Source of the DNA: Cyrtodaria siliqua | Lineage: Eukaryota; Mollusca; Bivalvia; Adapedonta; Hiatellidae | Direction: 5' to 3' | Length of the DNA: 64,000 bases | NCBI GenBank assembly: GCA_037043455.1 | Contig: JAWPHD010005589.1 | Coordinates: forward strand, 62,001 to 126,000 | In this document: positions 22,743 through 33,665 of the stretch, piece by piece | Layout of the letters: every line of letters begins with the position of its first letter | Position numbering within the stretch: the first letter of the stretch is position 1 | The notes under the pieces: model-generated | The model's input: the letters and a program-made list of their open reading frames with translations, nothing else | The model's database searches: none | What the model was told of the DNA's origin: nothing | Made by a program: the position numbers and the translations under genes

Positions 22743-23390
22743 TGAAGGCTCTTTCGTCTTAGTGAGGCCAAAATATAGAATATTTCAGAAAATCAAGGGC
22801 CATAACTCCAGTGTAAATGGTCCGATCTGGCTGGTTTTCGAACTTGTCCGAGCTTTCATCGATATTAACAATCTGCTAAATTTTGGTAAAGATCGGATGA
22901 AAAATGAACGCCCTATCGTCTTAACGAGGCAAAATATAGCATTTTTAACTAAATCAAGGGTCACAACTCTGCTGTTACTGGTCAGATCTGGCTGGTTTTC
23001 GAACTTTTCCGATTTTTCATTGATATTAACAATCTGTTTGGTAAAGATCGGATGAACAATGAAGGCCCTATCGTATTAGCGAGGCAAAATATATCATTTT
23101 TAACTAAATTAAGGGCCATAACTGTGCTGTTTCTAGTCCGATCTGGCTGGTTTTCGAACTTGTCCGAGCTTTCATTGATATTAATAACCTGGTAAAGATT
23201 GGTAAAGATCAGATGGAAAATGAAGGCGCTACCGTCATAACAAGGCAAAATATATCATTTTTAACTAAATCAGGGACCATAACTCCGCTGTTACTGGTCC
23301 GATCTGGCTGGTTTTCGAACTTGTCCGAGCTTTCATTGATATTAACAATCTGTTAAAGTTTGGTAAAGATCGGATAAAAAATATTTTCTT
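22743..23390 (+). repeat. Tandem repeat, about 160-bp unit, four copies
   Basis: Units contain TCTGGCTGGTTTTCGAACTT, GAGCTTTCATTGATATTAAC, TGGTAAAGATCGGATGAAAA and AAGGCCCTATCGTCTTAGCG-like text. Starts fall near 22743, 22902, 23060 and 23222. It abuts the family C array directly. Confidence 0.85.
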
Positions 23391-23688
23391 GCATCAGCTT
23401 AAACTGATTGATAGTTTAGCAGACTTTACCTTGCAGTTTAACTGGAGACAATTAAATTCTATGGCCGTTGTTTATCTTTGTTAGGTGGATGTCCTGCTGT
23501 TATGGTATAAAAGGAATAATGTAAATAGACCGGACTGGGACACTAATCAAGATTATCTAGAGGCTTGGAAACAATCACCAACTCCTATCACCATAGCAAC
23601 AATAAGGAATCCAGGGGTTGCACAACAGCTTGCGTTGATATACATGTATGGCATAGAGATATACGATATTTATGAACCAAAATAATAC
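23391..23688. other. Intron 3 next to exon 3
   Basis: A 66-codon plus-strand frame at 23485-23685 (with WKQSPTPITIATIRNP) shows no recognised domain and is probably chance. Nothing else was seen. Confidence 0.35.
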
Positions 23689-23809
23689 CTAGTTCGTTTG
23701 TAACCATGTCCTCCATGTAGCCTTCATTTTCACCAAACTCACATGTTGGTTTTCTCCATTTGTTAAAGTTTGTACCAACTTCCGACACCGAAAGACTTCT
23801 TTTAGTTTG
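23689..23809 (-). CDS. cGAS-like gene, exon 3 (linker)
   Basis: A 121-bp exon with donor AACTAG/GTATTATT at 23689 (phase 1) and proposed acceptor CAAAACAG/CAAACT at 23809 (phase 0). It encodes QTKRSLSVSEVGTNFNKW, then a segment with CEFGENEGYMEDMVTNEL and one base of Gly. It supplies exactly the phase change needed between exon 2 (ends phase 0) and exon 4 (starts phase 1). The pyrimidine tract lies about 20 bases upstream of the acceptor, which is weaker than in the other exons, so the upstream border may shift. No named domain was seen. It reads as a hydrophilic linker between the membrane segment and the enzyme domain. Confidence 0.55.
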
Positions 23810-24385
23810 CTGTTTTGTGGTCAGTATTTTTTTCAGAAAGAAACAAAAAGGAGATATAATAATGCTAACTTGTTAATTACCAACACAATTGATTCTTTCT
23901 GCTATTTAGTAGATATTAATTTGACAAGAAGCAGTCGATGATAGCCGTATCCAAACCGAAGAACTTTTTTGTGTAAATTAAAGGATTAATTTTATGTGAA
24001 CGTTTTACATTTGAAATACTTTAACGTTCTGTTATTCTGCCAAAATCATTAAAGCTTAACGTCCTGACAACATACACTACCAGACATCATACTGATATTT
24101 CATACCAAGTTTCACGAAAATCGAATGAAAAATGTAGGAGATAAGCGGGAATGCTTATTACTTGAAAAAAATGTTCAAAGTCCTTTAATTCTGCTCTGAA
24201 AACACATGCTATATTAAGACAGTGACAATGAAAGGTGCCGGATCAATAGGATATTGTGAATTCAGTAAATGGTATATATTAAAGGGAACCTTCTTCATGG
24301 CATTTATTACATATACAATTTAACGGAAACCACATAACATTGTTCGCAGAAATGTCATCGCGTCGTTGTGGCGCTAATTCTAATG
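23810..24385. other. Intron 2, nothing recognised
   Basis: AT-rich intronic sequence between exon 3 and the Penelope-like element. Confidence 0.4.
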
Positions 24386-26105
24386 TCACTCTTTTGTGTT
24401 CAGTCCATACGGCTTAAATGTCCGAAATTTCTTTTTCCATAGTGCCTCTATGGTTTTCCGGTATATATCATCATCGTAAAGTTTCTCGAGACCCATAACA
24501 TGGAAGTCGGCAATGTTGTGCCTGTTTGCTCTAAAGTGGTTTGCCACCGGATCGTCGTACCCAGTTCTAATCCTCGATAGAATGAGCACTTGCCTTTCTC
24601 CGGTTTCTCCTAGATAAACAAACTGCGCACATTTGTGACAATAAATGGCATAAACAGCATTTGTTGATTTGCAGTTGATCCTATTCTTTACTGTATTTTT
24701 TTTCCGTTATGCGCGCTGAACGTGTCTGATTTCATCACATATGGACATACTGCGCAATTCTTTTCACAATTGGTTTGCATCCACGTGGTTTGTTGAAAAA
24801 CTGAATGTTGTGTTATTGTGCTCCAGAACATCTTGCAGGTTTGTATCTCCTGTAAACCAGGATGGATGGTTCTGAAAACATCTTTTTCATTCATCAGAAA
24901 TATGCAGAGTTGGTAGATGTTTTCATAATATTCGTCTTACATCAGGTAGTGCTTTGAAAACGTAATTACCAAAGGAAGACGTGAACCTGCTCATTTCTCT
25001 CCATTATACGCAAGTAAGTCGGCCCTTTGTTTTGCATCTACCTTTTTAAGTTTTTTTTTCAACAAACCTTCCGTCATAACCCCTTTTCTGAAGTTGCTCA
25101 ATTTAATAGTTATCCTATGCTGTAGTTGCTTTCATCTAAAAAATTCTAATCCCAAGGTCGTATGATATAGCTTGCTTTGCTGATTCTGGATGCGATGACT
25201 GGCTATGAAGATACAGGTGCTTGTCCGTGGGTTTCATATAGAGGTCCATCTTGATTATGTTTTCCTTAATTGAAGTTAGAATGTCAAGAAATTCTATCTG
25301 ATCAGCTGAGTAGCGTAGTTCGGTTGATATTCTAGGATGAATACTATTTGCTAACTTGTGGAACTTTATAAGGTTATCTTCTCCATGTATCCACAGTCCC
25401 CACACATCATCTAGTAGCGAAAGTATGCATAGTTACCTTATCTGAAGATTCCATCAGTTTGTTCTCCCAAGGACGGAGGTATGTGGATGCATAATTCATA
25501 CCCAGATGTGATCCAATCGCTGTTCCTTTTTTCTGAATATAGTGTTTGTCAGCAAAAGAGATACTGTTGTTTTGCAACACCATGTCCATCATTCTTAACA
25601 CTTCCTCAGTGTGAATGCTTACATCTACTCCATTGTTTAAGGCTTGTTCTACAGATACGCATTCTTTCTCCCTCGGCTTCCAGCACTTCAGCCATTTTCT
25701 CTGTTTGGTGATTTCTGCCATTCACGGTAGTCCTCAGCGGCATGTTGGTTTAATGAAGTTTTGAATTACCCTGAAGCTTTCCATATGTCCCACCAGATGG
25801 CATAAGATATGATTTCATATCATTTGTGATTTTCCCTCTTTGTGCATCTCATTAACAAGCTTTTTTACTTTGTTTTCAATTGTTTCATGTTTGTGTTTTG
25901 TATTCCTTGGTCTCGTTATGAGTCAATATTATCCATATCTTTCTCAAGTTTTATTGACAAAAGCTGTTACCACAAATCCTGAACACTTATCCACGGGCCT
26001 TATTACTATATGTTGATCATTTAAGAATCCTCTCATTGCAGCCTCTTCTTGCTGTGTAATGTTCATTCTGAATCGTCTTTTTAAACCAGAAATGACATCA
26101 TCCTT
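24386..26105 (-). pseudogene. Penelope-like retroelement, decayed RT plus GIY-YIG endonuclease
   Basis: The minus-strand frames read in order. RIRRxFRMNITQQEEAAM-like and IVIRPVDKCSG (26.1-25.98 kb) correspond to the conserved DxxIVIRPADKGxG block. HYIQKKGTAIGSHLGMNYAS (25.5 kb) is the RT block QxxGTAMGxxxAPxYA. DLYMKPTDKHLYLHSQSSHP (25.2 kb) follows. AVYAIYCHKCAQFVYLGETG (24.65 kb) is a GIY-YIG-type nuclease start, and FRTFKPYGLN (24.4 kb) is the usual C-terminus. These motifs and their order define Penelope-like elements, which encode RT and GIY-YIG nuclease in one protein. The YxDD-bearing segment falls in a break near 25.41 kb, and several frameshifts and stops show it is dead. It lies in intron 2 in the same orientation as the host gene. 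Confidence 0.85.
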
Positions 26106-26195
26106 CACACATCTGGTATATGAATTTAGCCAATTGTCTCTACCTGTATTTGGTGTCCAGTTTGACTGCTTTTTATACTTATCATATTCGTCTAT

Positions 26196-26407
26196 TATAT
26201 AGAGTGGAGTCTTGGTGTGGAGTCTTGGACAAAAGTCGGAACTATTTATCAGTTTCTAAAAAGTTATTAATTGTATGGAAAAATAAGACTCTAAATTTAG
26301 ACTCCAAAATATTTACTCCAAATCTGACACCAAGGTCACTCAAAAATGTGACTTCAAGGTCACTCCAATTATTTACTCCACTCCACTCCAAGACTTCACT
26401 CTATATA
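26196..26407. mobile_element. Small MITE with 20-bp terminal inverted repeats
   Basis: The left end TATATAGAGTGGAGTCTTGG and the inverted right end TATATAGAGTGAAGTCTTGG differ at one base. The interior holds short GGAGTCTTGG and TGACTTCAAGGTCACTCCA repeats. It is about 212 bp and non-coding. The flanks are AT-rich, so the target duplication (perhaps TA) cannot be fixed. Confidence 0.6.
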
Positions 26408-26689
26408 ATATACTATGCCCTTCACTTGATGTTATTTTAGCTATTAGTTTAAGTTTTAAAGTTAACATATACGCATTCAGTGCATTGAGTTTATATAATA
26501 TTTATATGATCACAAATTAAAAACTAACTTCAATTACTGGCTATAAAGTAATGTTTAATAATACTGTAACTACAGGCACATTATCTCTAAATGCGTAATC
26601 CTTGAAATTATTTCGAAGGCGAAATCCTTCACGATGTTGTACCTCAGGCCAGAAATGTTGTACCTCAGGCCAGAAAAAAAAACACCTGT

Positions 26690-26733
<44 letters not shown>
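26690..26733 (+). repeat. Poly-G run of 44 bases
   Basis: An uninterrupted run of G, expected to fold as G-quadruplex and to be length-variable. The proline-rich and glycine-rich ORFs across it are artefacts of the run. It is preceded by a doubled TGTTGTACCTCAGGCCAGAAA. Confidence 0.95.
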
Positions 26734-26734
<1 letters not shown>

Positions 26735-26735
<1 letters not shown>

Positions 26736-26964
26736 GGGCTATCATAATGGGAGCCCATGGGTTACAGGAACCAAAGTTGCTTCTGCAGCCCTTAAGATAA
26801 TGCTATAAGGAAGCCCATGGCCAAATTTGGTTGTGCTAGGATAAGAAATGTAAGAGATATAGACTTGTAAACACAGCTTACACGCAAACCTTGATGTGGG
26901 ACGCCGACGCCGACCCCGGGGTGATTACATAAGCTCTCTTATTCTTCGAATAGTCGAGCTAAAA
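26735..26964 (+). mobile_element. Helentron-like family B, 3' end only
   Basis: It carries TTGTGCTAGGATAAGAAATG, GACGCCGACGCCGACCCCGG, CATAAGCTCTCTTATTCTTCG, then AATAGTCGAGCTAAAAA. The end is the same inverted terminus as at 17.8 and 20.99 kb. The 5' part is missing or lost near the poly-G run. Confidence 0.55.
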
Positions 26965-27027
26965 ATAGTAATCAAATCTAAAGAAAAGAATAATAATAGT
27001 TGCCTTCAATCACTTTTTTTTTTTTGG

Positions 27028-27379
27028 TGTTATTTGTTGAAAACAAACATATTTTAAGTTTTCCTGAAAAAATTTCCCAGATTAATGTACTTATAGACAA
27101 GGTGTTATTTTGTACCATAGTGATCGCGTTTTTCGAAGCATTTTGACTTGTCACAGGAAAATGGCTTGATCAAGTTGTTTTTGGTTTTGACATACAACTG
27201 CGATTCCAACCAGCCCAGATTTGTAGATAATTCTCGGAATTTGGCCAGAGAAAATATTGATGAAAGCAGTTAGGTATCAAATGTTGACCAGAGAGAGCTT
27301 CACACATTGTCTATGACTACATTACTCTGGGACATTTTTAAAGGAAAACTTAAAACATGTTTGTTTTTAACAAATAACA
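27028..27379. mobile_element. MITE with TGTTATTTGTTGAAAACAAAC ends, copy 1
   Basis: The left end TGTTATTTGTTGAAAACAAAC and the inverted right end TGTTATTTGTTAAAAACAAAC differ at one base. It is about 350 bp and non-coding. A second copy at about 45339-46023 shares the ends and some interior. It lies in intron 2. Confidence 0.65.
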
Positions 27380-27394
27380 CGGAAATCTTTTTTT

Positions 27395-27545
27395 AGTCTT
27401 TTTATTTATTTTTTTTTTTTTTTTTTTTTTTTGTTTATGATAAAAAAAAACTGTAGGGTCGGCGCCAAAATATAGGGACGGTCGGGTTACCAGAAACACA
27501 TGTATTTTTTTCCCCGGCCTCAGGCTGTGGTAAAAAAAAAATATT
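27395..27545. mobile_element. Harbinger-like MITE fragment (right end)
   Basis: A T-rich run is followed by GTAGGGTCGGCGCC and ACCAGAAACACATGTATTTT ending in GGCCT. This is the right half of the family seen complete at 32740-33074 and 57895-58533. The left terminus is not recognisable. Confidence 0.5.
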
Positions 27546-27555
27546 CTTAAAGCAA

Positions 27556-28125
27556 TTATAATAGGAAGTAGTCGCTACAAATTTGTTTTTTTAATCTATT
27601 TTTAGCCGTGGTGGCCATCTTGAATTTCCAGTTAGTCTGAAATTTTGTTAGGATCAACTAGACATCAATAGCAAAATTCCTGCGAAGTTTCACAAAATCC
27701 GTCAAGTAGTTTCAGAGGAGTATACGTAGTCGCTTCAAGTTTTTATTATATAACTCTATGTAAACAAAGATGGCCGCTGCCGGAAATGTTTAATGTTGAA
27801 TCAAAGTAATTTTTGGTAAGGATCAACATGCTGATCATTTTAGAAAAGTCCCATATCAATATCTCTTACAATTTTCAAGAAGTTGTCGCCAAAATCGTTT
27901 TTTGAAAATCTATTTTTAGCTTTGGTGGCCATCTTGGATTTCACATCAACGTGAATTTTTGCTAGGATCAACTAGACATCATGGGCAACATTACTGTAAA
28001 GATTCATGAAAATCCATCCAGTAGTTTCAGAGAAGTAGTCGCTACAAGAAAAGTTTACAGACAGACGGACAGACAGACGGACGATGGACACCGCACCACG
28101 GAATAAGCTCTGCTTATCTTTGCTA
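27556..28125 (+). mobile_element. Helentron-like family A copy 3 (5'-truncated)
   Basis: It starts inside the 330-bp unit (AGTAGTCGCTACAAATTTG), contains about one and a half units, then GACAGACGGACAGACAGACG, CGCACCACGGAATAAGCTCT and a degraded terminal hairpin. It lies in intron 2. Confidence 0.65.
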
Positions 28126-28133
28126 AACATAAA

Positions 28134-28330
28134 ACTGGCATACACAGGCAAAGACAGATGAAAACATAAATCTAACCTACAGAGACGAGGACAGATGAAA
28201 ACATAACTCTGACCTACAGAGGCAATGACATATATAAATCTGACCTACAGAGGCAATGACATATATAAATCTGACCTACAGAGACAAGGACAGACAAAAA
28301 ATTAAATCAGACCTACAAAGTCAACGACAG
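28134..28330. repeat. Minisatellite, about 41-bp unit
   Basis: Units such as AAATCTGACCTACAGAGGCA followed by ATGACATATAT or AGGACAGATGAAAAC repeat about five times, two of them identical back to back (28215-28300). The array ends about 20 bp from the exon 2 donor. Confidence 0.85.
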
Positions 28331-28351
28331 ATAAAATAAGTTCATTATTAC

Positions 28352-28444
28352 CTCTGGTTCCGTAAATGATTCATACACTTTTTTAGCTAAAACGCATGCT
28401 CCTGTAACTCCTAATAGTGCAGTGACACCAAGTCCAATCCAGTG
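28352..28444 (-). CDS. cGAS-like gene, exon 2: membrane segment
   Basis: A 93-bp exon with acceptor ATCAATTTCAG/CACTGG at 28444 and donor CCAGAG/GTAATAATG at 28352, both phase 0. The other two frames contain stops. It encodes HWIGLGVTALLGVTGACVLA then KKVYESFTEPE. About 19 hydrophobic residues followed by two lysines fit a single transmembrane helix. Exon 1 ends in phase 0 and this exon starts in phase 0, so they join cleanly. The link to the downstream enzyme exons rests on order, strand and phase, not on transcript data. Confidence 0.6.
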
Positions 28445-28862
28445 CTGAAATTGATACATTGATAATTGAATGGTTTTTTTCAAACTAGAACGGTGTTCCA
28501 TGGAATACTTGTGTCGCTAATTGTGTGCTAATTTGATTTTCAGCAAGGACAATCTACTTATACAGTTTAAAGACCGGAGGTGTTCTTCATGAATAATGGG
28601 CAGATTTTTTTTTAAATTGTTAAAGTTTTATAAAAAGGGAAATAACTCTGCACTGAATAATTGATAGAACTGTATAAAGTTTCATGACCACAGGTCAACA
28701 TTTTACCAAGTTATGAGCTAGGTAAGTGTGCATGTTAAATATTATGAAAAGGGGCATAACTCTGCTGAAATGAGTCAAGAGTTATTGGACATGACAATGG
28801 CATTGAATAACTGATAAGAAAGAACTGTATACATAGAACATTATTTTGCCAAGTTATGAGCT
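28445..28862. repeat. Tandem repeat, about 135-bp unit, two copies, in intron 1
   Basis: AAAGGGAAATAACTCTGCAC and AAAAGGGGCATAACTCTGC each precede an AATAATTGATAGAACTGTAT-like segment and CCAAGTTATGAGCT (28637-28735 and 28745-28862). A related unit resumes at 29045 (GAAAAGGGGCAGATGTATG), so the MITE at 28863-29045 inserted into this array. Confidence 0.65.
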
Positions 28863-29045
28863 CTGTTAGGCCAAAACCAAAATAGGTTTGTTTCTGGTCT
28901 TCCGACCGACCTCATTTTTATGGCCCCGACCCTAAACTTTTTAGGGCACAAAAAAAAAAGAAAAAAAAAAGACTTTCCTACCGACTTACCCTAGTTTTTT
29001 GGGGGAAAATACCAGAAATAGACCCTTTTTTTTTGGCCTTCGTTG
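28863..29045. mobile_element. Harbinger-like MITE, short copy
   Basis: Left end TTAGGCCAAAACCAAAATAGG with TTTCTGGTCTTCCGACC. The right end is CCAGAAATAGACCC, a T run and GGCCT. The ends are inverted and interior text (CCCCGACCCTAAA) matches the TCGGC-rich family at 32.7 and 57.9 kb. The target duplication is not clean. Confidence 0.5.
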
Positions 29046-29430
29046 CAGGTTTAAGTTTATGAAAAGGGGCAGATGTATGTGAAGTTTCAGTCAGGAACAT
29101 GAGTCAAATACTTTTCAAGTTATGGCAAAGGTTAGGTTGAAGGTAACACAACGACAGACAAAACGATCCCTAAGTGTCTGCCATGCTACCCAGACAACAC
29201 AAAAAGTAGATCTATTGCTGCATGTTGTTTCAATTTGCAATACATTTTGTTTACTAATACATATATATTTAAATACCACTGTTCAATTTCAGGCTCAAGT
29301 TAAATATGATGTTTGCAGTAGAATTGTTCTCACACGAAGAATAGCTAGTAGTCCTGAACCAATCAAATTTATTCCGTTAAGTTTCATACAATATTTTTGA
29401 AATATTTTAATATAATTTAAGAAATAAAAC
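29046..29430. other. Intron 1, nothing recognised
   Basis: This holds the tail of the tandem repeat interrupted by the MITE, then unremarkable sequence. A plus-strand frame at 29122-29400 has no domain. Confidence 0.35.
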
Positions 29431-29844
29431 ATTTCCAGCGGGTTTATATTGTCCCAGATCAATACCTGGTGGGCGGAACTTGAAGACCATCAGTACCAAG
29501 GGCCATAGGCCCGCGGTTTCGATGCGTTTCAAGTCCCAAACACCGCTGGCTTTGAATTCAACAACCATTCTTGAGAATATTCTTAGACTTAAGCTCAAGT
29601 ATGCAAATTTCAATCACAAATATTTTAGAAATTTACAGAATAAACGTTCATAGCAAGTTGCTATATATAAATATAATACATACTAATTAATAGCAACTTC
29701 TTACGAGTGTTTATCTTTGATGGTCATGGAAATATCTGTGAACCAAATTTCAGTACTTGGGCTCAAGTCTAAGAATAGTTTGAAGAATGGTTGGTGAATT
29801 CCAGGCCAGGTTTTGATCTCGCACAATATAAACCCGCTGGAAAT
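29431..29844. mobile_element. 414-bp palindromic MITE
   Basis: The left end ATTTCCAGCGGGTTTATATT and the right end AATATAAACCCGCTGGAAAT are perfect inverted repeats. Further inside, a second inverted pair (AACCATTCTTGAGAATATTC and AGTTTGAAGAATGGTTGG) continues the symmetry. No coding sequence. It lies in intron 1. Confidence 0.7.
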
Positions 29845-30314
29845 ATTTTTTTATTTTTTATCCAACATGGATTTTTATGTATTTTATACACACATTTTCG
29901 AGAGACTGAACATAATACAAACACATTCTATTAACTTATATTGTTATTTATGCCCATCTCTCATCACCAAACAAAGAAAATATACAGCTTTATCGTGTTT
30001 TCAAAGGGGTTGATGCACTGTTTTCTCAAACAAGATTTATTTAAAAGGGCTCTGAAAAACTTGAAAAAAGCTGAAAGAATTATCAAAATGCCATGAATAA
30101 TAAAGATGACCTAATGAAATTTTGCAAAGAACATAAATGAAGGCGGCCATCTTGGAACGATGAGTCATCGCGCCTTTTTACTCAAAAAATCACTGCAATT
30201 TGATTAAAAATAAATATACAGATCTATATCTACCTAAAATGTATAAATTGTATGCTTATTTTTCATTTGCAGTGATTTTCTTTGCTTTAAAAGATATATA
30301 TATATACACATTTG
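29845..30314. other. Intron 1, nothing recognised
   Basis: AT-rich sequence with no recognised feature. Confidence 0.4.
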
Positions 30315-30562
30315 CGCGGCCGTTTCCGAGGGGTTAACGACGTTGCGTTGTAAACCTTCTCGCCTCTCACTGCTGCGGGATCGAATCCCCCTGGGAGATG
30401 ACTTGTGAGAAAGTGACGATTCTTACGGATGGCGGAAGGTGTACAGTCCTGGTTCTATCTACCCAGGAAATGTGGGTGGTCTGCCTGCACCACAAAAAAA
30501 ACAATTGCCCGTTATATATAACCTTACATGTGTTGAAAATGACGTAAAACACCATATAAAAT
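30315..30562 (+). mobile_element. tRNA-derived SINE, copy 1
   Basis: The head has TTTCCGAGGGGTTAACGACG, an A-box region, and GGGATCGAATCCCCCTGGG, a B box. It continues with GATTCTTACGGATGGCGGA, CTACCCAGGAAATGTGGGTG, TGAAAATGACGTAAAACACC. The same order occurs at 62115-62365. The arrangement fits bivalve tRNA-SINEs with a conserved central domain (possibly the MD-SINE group), a name I cannot confirm. Confidence 0.75.
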
Positions 30563-31464
30563 ATATATACCTTGTCGTCTGCAGGTTTAGAAACAGTGTA
30601 CATATGGATAGTTTCTTTAAACTGTATATAACAACTATTATGATCTGCAGTGTGATTGGTTCCTACGATTAAGCATGCAGAGCTCTAGATAAGCTGCGTA
30701 TAGATGCGTAATTTATGCAAATAAATGAGCCAAACAACGCAAAAGAATTCATTCTATGCGTATTAAAAATGTAAAAAAATATAAGAAAAACACAAAAGAT
30801 TTATTTCAATACGTAGCGAAACGCAAACAGCATTTAAAACTTTGCCATCACCATCTTCAGAATTTACGGTTAGTTCAAACTTTACTGTTCTCGACACTCA
30901 TGTGTAAAATATGTTCATTTATTTTATGCTTAGCAGTGAAATAGTGGATTTTAGCAATGAAATGAAAGGTTTTCTAAAACTTTATTCTATATCGAAAGTT
31001 GCTATAAAAGATATATCATTGGATTGGAAATAACTTGACTAAGAAAATGATCGTAGATTATTTAAATCGGTTAAGTAGTTTAGAAGTTACAGGGAATTAA
31101 AAACAGATATTTCATCATACTAAGCCAATGACGTCGTCAACTTTTTATTTATTTTTCTGCATACTGCAGTACACTTTGATTATAAAGCATAAAATAAAAG
31201 AAAATTTGTTGTTTTGTCGTGAATAACAAACTTTATTTCATCTAGAAGTGATCAATATTCAATATTTTCGCGAAAATATAAAGTTTTCACACTTCTCAAT
31301 GACATAAAATCATTTATTCTCTCCAAAACAACAAATATCCTCTATGTACTGTATGATGCAAGACTCGATTAGAATATATTCAGAAAATATATATCTACGC
31401 TTGACAAAATGAACAGTTGTGATATTATGTATAACTAGTCTAGAGGTTGTTTTTAGTAAAAACA
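30563..31464. other. Intron 1, nothing recognised
   Basis: AT-rich sequence with no gene or repeat family recognised. Confidence 0.4.
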
Positions 31465-31860
31465 GATGTCTCCCCCACTGGGGAAAGGGCCATAAATCCG
31501 CCAAAAATAATTCAACTGAAACACGACAATGATATGTGCAACTAGGCTTGGCAATGATCATCTCTACCAAGTTTTGTTGAAATCTGGCCAGGGGATCAGG
31601 AGAAATAGTCCAGACAAAATTTGTGTATTGAAGGGCGACAACTCCGCCAAAAATCATTCAACCAGAACATGGCGATGACATGGGCAACAAGGCTTGGTAC
31701 TGATCATCCTAGCGAAGTTTCTTTGAAATCTGGCCAGTGGTTCAGGAGATCTAGCCTACACAACGTTTGTGTATTAAAACATTTAAAGGGGCATAAATCT
31801 GCCAAAAATCATTCAACCGGAACACGGCGATGATATACACAACTAGGCATGGGACTGATC

Positions 31861-32188
31861 CAGTGTACTAGGCAGACATTCAAGAACTGGGTGTGCAAAA
31901 AAGCAAACAGGGTGTGCAAAATAATTTGCTAACACGCACTATGCATCAATTTGCGACATATGGGTATCTCTGGGGTAATTTATTTTTACAGATAAAGGTG
32001 AAAATGGTACATTTTAGCATCTTTCTTTTATAAATGTATACAAAACATAACAAAATGGAGAAAGTGTGAAAGATTAGTGTTTAGCAAAAAAATAAAATGT
32101 TTTTTACCCCACTGAGTCCACCAAATATTGACCACGATTTTTCAAAAACGGCAAAAGACGACTGCATGGTTGGCTGGCTAATACACTG
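31861..32188. mobile_element. hAT-like MITE, 328 bp
   Basis: The ends CAGTGTACTAGGCAG and (inverted) CAGTGTATTAGCCAG match at 13 of 15 positions. It is flanked by 8 bp that differ at one base, GACTGATC (31853-31860) and TACTGATC (32189-32196). The intact tandem units read TACTGATC, so the left copy has mutated. An 8-bp duplication and CAGTG ends fit the hAT superfamily. No transposase. Confidence 0.75.
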
Positions 32189-32739
32189 TACTGATCATCT
32201 CTGCAAAGTTTAGTTGAAATCTGTTCAGGTTTTCAGGAGAATTAGTCGGGACAAAGGTGTATTTAAACCTTTAAAAGGGCCATAACTCTGCCAAAATCAC
32301 TCAACCGGAACACGGATATGATATGCGCAACTAGGCTTGGTACTGATCATCATTGCCAAGTTTCGTTGAAATCCAGCCAGGGGTTCAGGAAAACTAGTCC
32401 GGACCAAGTTTGTGTATTAAAAGTTATAAAGGGCCATAACTCCAAAAATAACTTAACCAGAACTTGGCGAAGAGATGTGCAACTTGGCTTGGTACTGATC
32501 ATCCTCGCCAAGTTTCTTTGAAATCTGGGCAGGAGTTCAGGAGATCTAGCTCAGACAAAGTTTGTTAAAACATTTAAAGGGCCATAACTCTGCAAAAATG
32601 ACTCAACCGGGACATGGCGATGATATGCACAACTAGGCTTGGTACTGATATCCCTGCAAAGTTTCGCTGAAATCTGTCAGGTGTTCGGGAGAACTAGTCG
32701 GGACAAAATTTGTGTATTAAAAGCTTTAAAAGGCCATAA

Positions 32740-33074
32740 GGCCTAAAAAAAATAATATGTGTTTCTGGTTTCACCCTGTCAAAAAGTTGGGGTAGGTAGG
32801 TAGGAAAAAGTGTTTTTGTTAGATATTTTTTTTATATATATTGTTCGCATATATTATGCCATTTTTGTACTAAGGCAACTTTTTGATAACCTTTGCAATC
32901 AAGATTAGATGCTTAACAACTCTGGCTAATAAAATTATCATTTGAATAAAAAAATATATATATTTTTAATTTTTTTATTTTTTTTATTATTTTTTCGCTA
33001 AAAATATTTAGGGTCGGCGGTGATAAAGTAGGGTCGGCCGGGAAACCGGAAACACACATATTTTTTTTTAGGCC
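32740..33074. mobile_element. PIF/Harbinger-like MITE, 335 bp
   Basis: The ends are GGCCTAAAAAAAATAATATG with GTGTTTCTGG, and the inverted CCGGAAACACACATATTT with TTAGGCC. TAA flanks both sides (32737-32739 and 33075-33077). A 3-bp TAA duplication and GGCCT-type ends fit PIF/Harbinger. The interior carries GTAGGTAGGTAGG and GGGTCGGCGG. Non-coding. Confidence 0.75.
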
Positions 33075-33333
33075 TAACTCCGCCAAAAATCATTCAACCG
33101 GAACATGGCGATGATATGCGCAACCAGACTTGGTACTGATTATCCTTGCCAGGTTTCGTTGAAATCCGGCCAGGGGTTCAGGAGAACTAGTCCGAACAAA
33201 GTGAGTACATTAAAACTTATTAAGGGCCATAACTCCACCAAAAAACATTCAACCGGAACACGGCGACGATATGTACAATGAGGCCTTGGACTGCGCATTC
33301 CTGTTACGTTTCGTTGCAATCCAACCAGGGGTT

Positions 33334-33646
33334 AAAGAATTGAATGTTGTTTAATGGCTCATCAACACAGTATAGCTTATTTAGAGAGAGAGGGGAAGGA
33401 TACATAGGAATCCGGGAACAGTGCCCTACTCTTATTATCGAATAGATTCCTATGGTTCTTTAACGTGCTCGGAGGATAGACCGATACACGGGACCGTCCG
33501 GTTAACGTCCCCATCCGAAGGACGAGGCTAAGGGAAAGTGTCTTGCCCAAGAACACACTGACGAAACTCGGTGGCACCACGAAGGATTGAACCCAGGGCC
33601 TCCGGTTACAAATCTGCCGCGATACCGACTGCGCCACGCCAGCCCT
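33334..33646 (-). mobile_element. tRNA-derived SINE, second family
   Basis: On the minus strand it starts GGGCTGGCGTGGCGCAGTCGG, with an A-box region and a CTGGGTTCAATCCTTCGTGG B box. It then has CTTGGGCAAGACACTTTCCC, GATGGGGACGTTAACCGG and GAGCACGTTAAAGAACC, blocks shared with widespread metazoan SINE central domains. CAGGGGTT flanks it at 33326-33333 and 33647-33654. It interrupts a family C unit. Confidence 0.8.
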
Positions 33647-33665
33647 CAGGGGTTCAAGAGAACTA

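Noticed and set aside
26570..26808. Poly-proline and poly-glycine ORFs
   Set aside because: Produced by the 44-base G run. No flanking coding signal.
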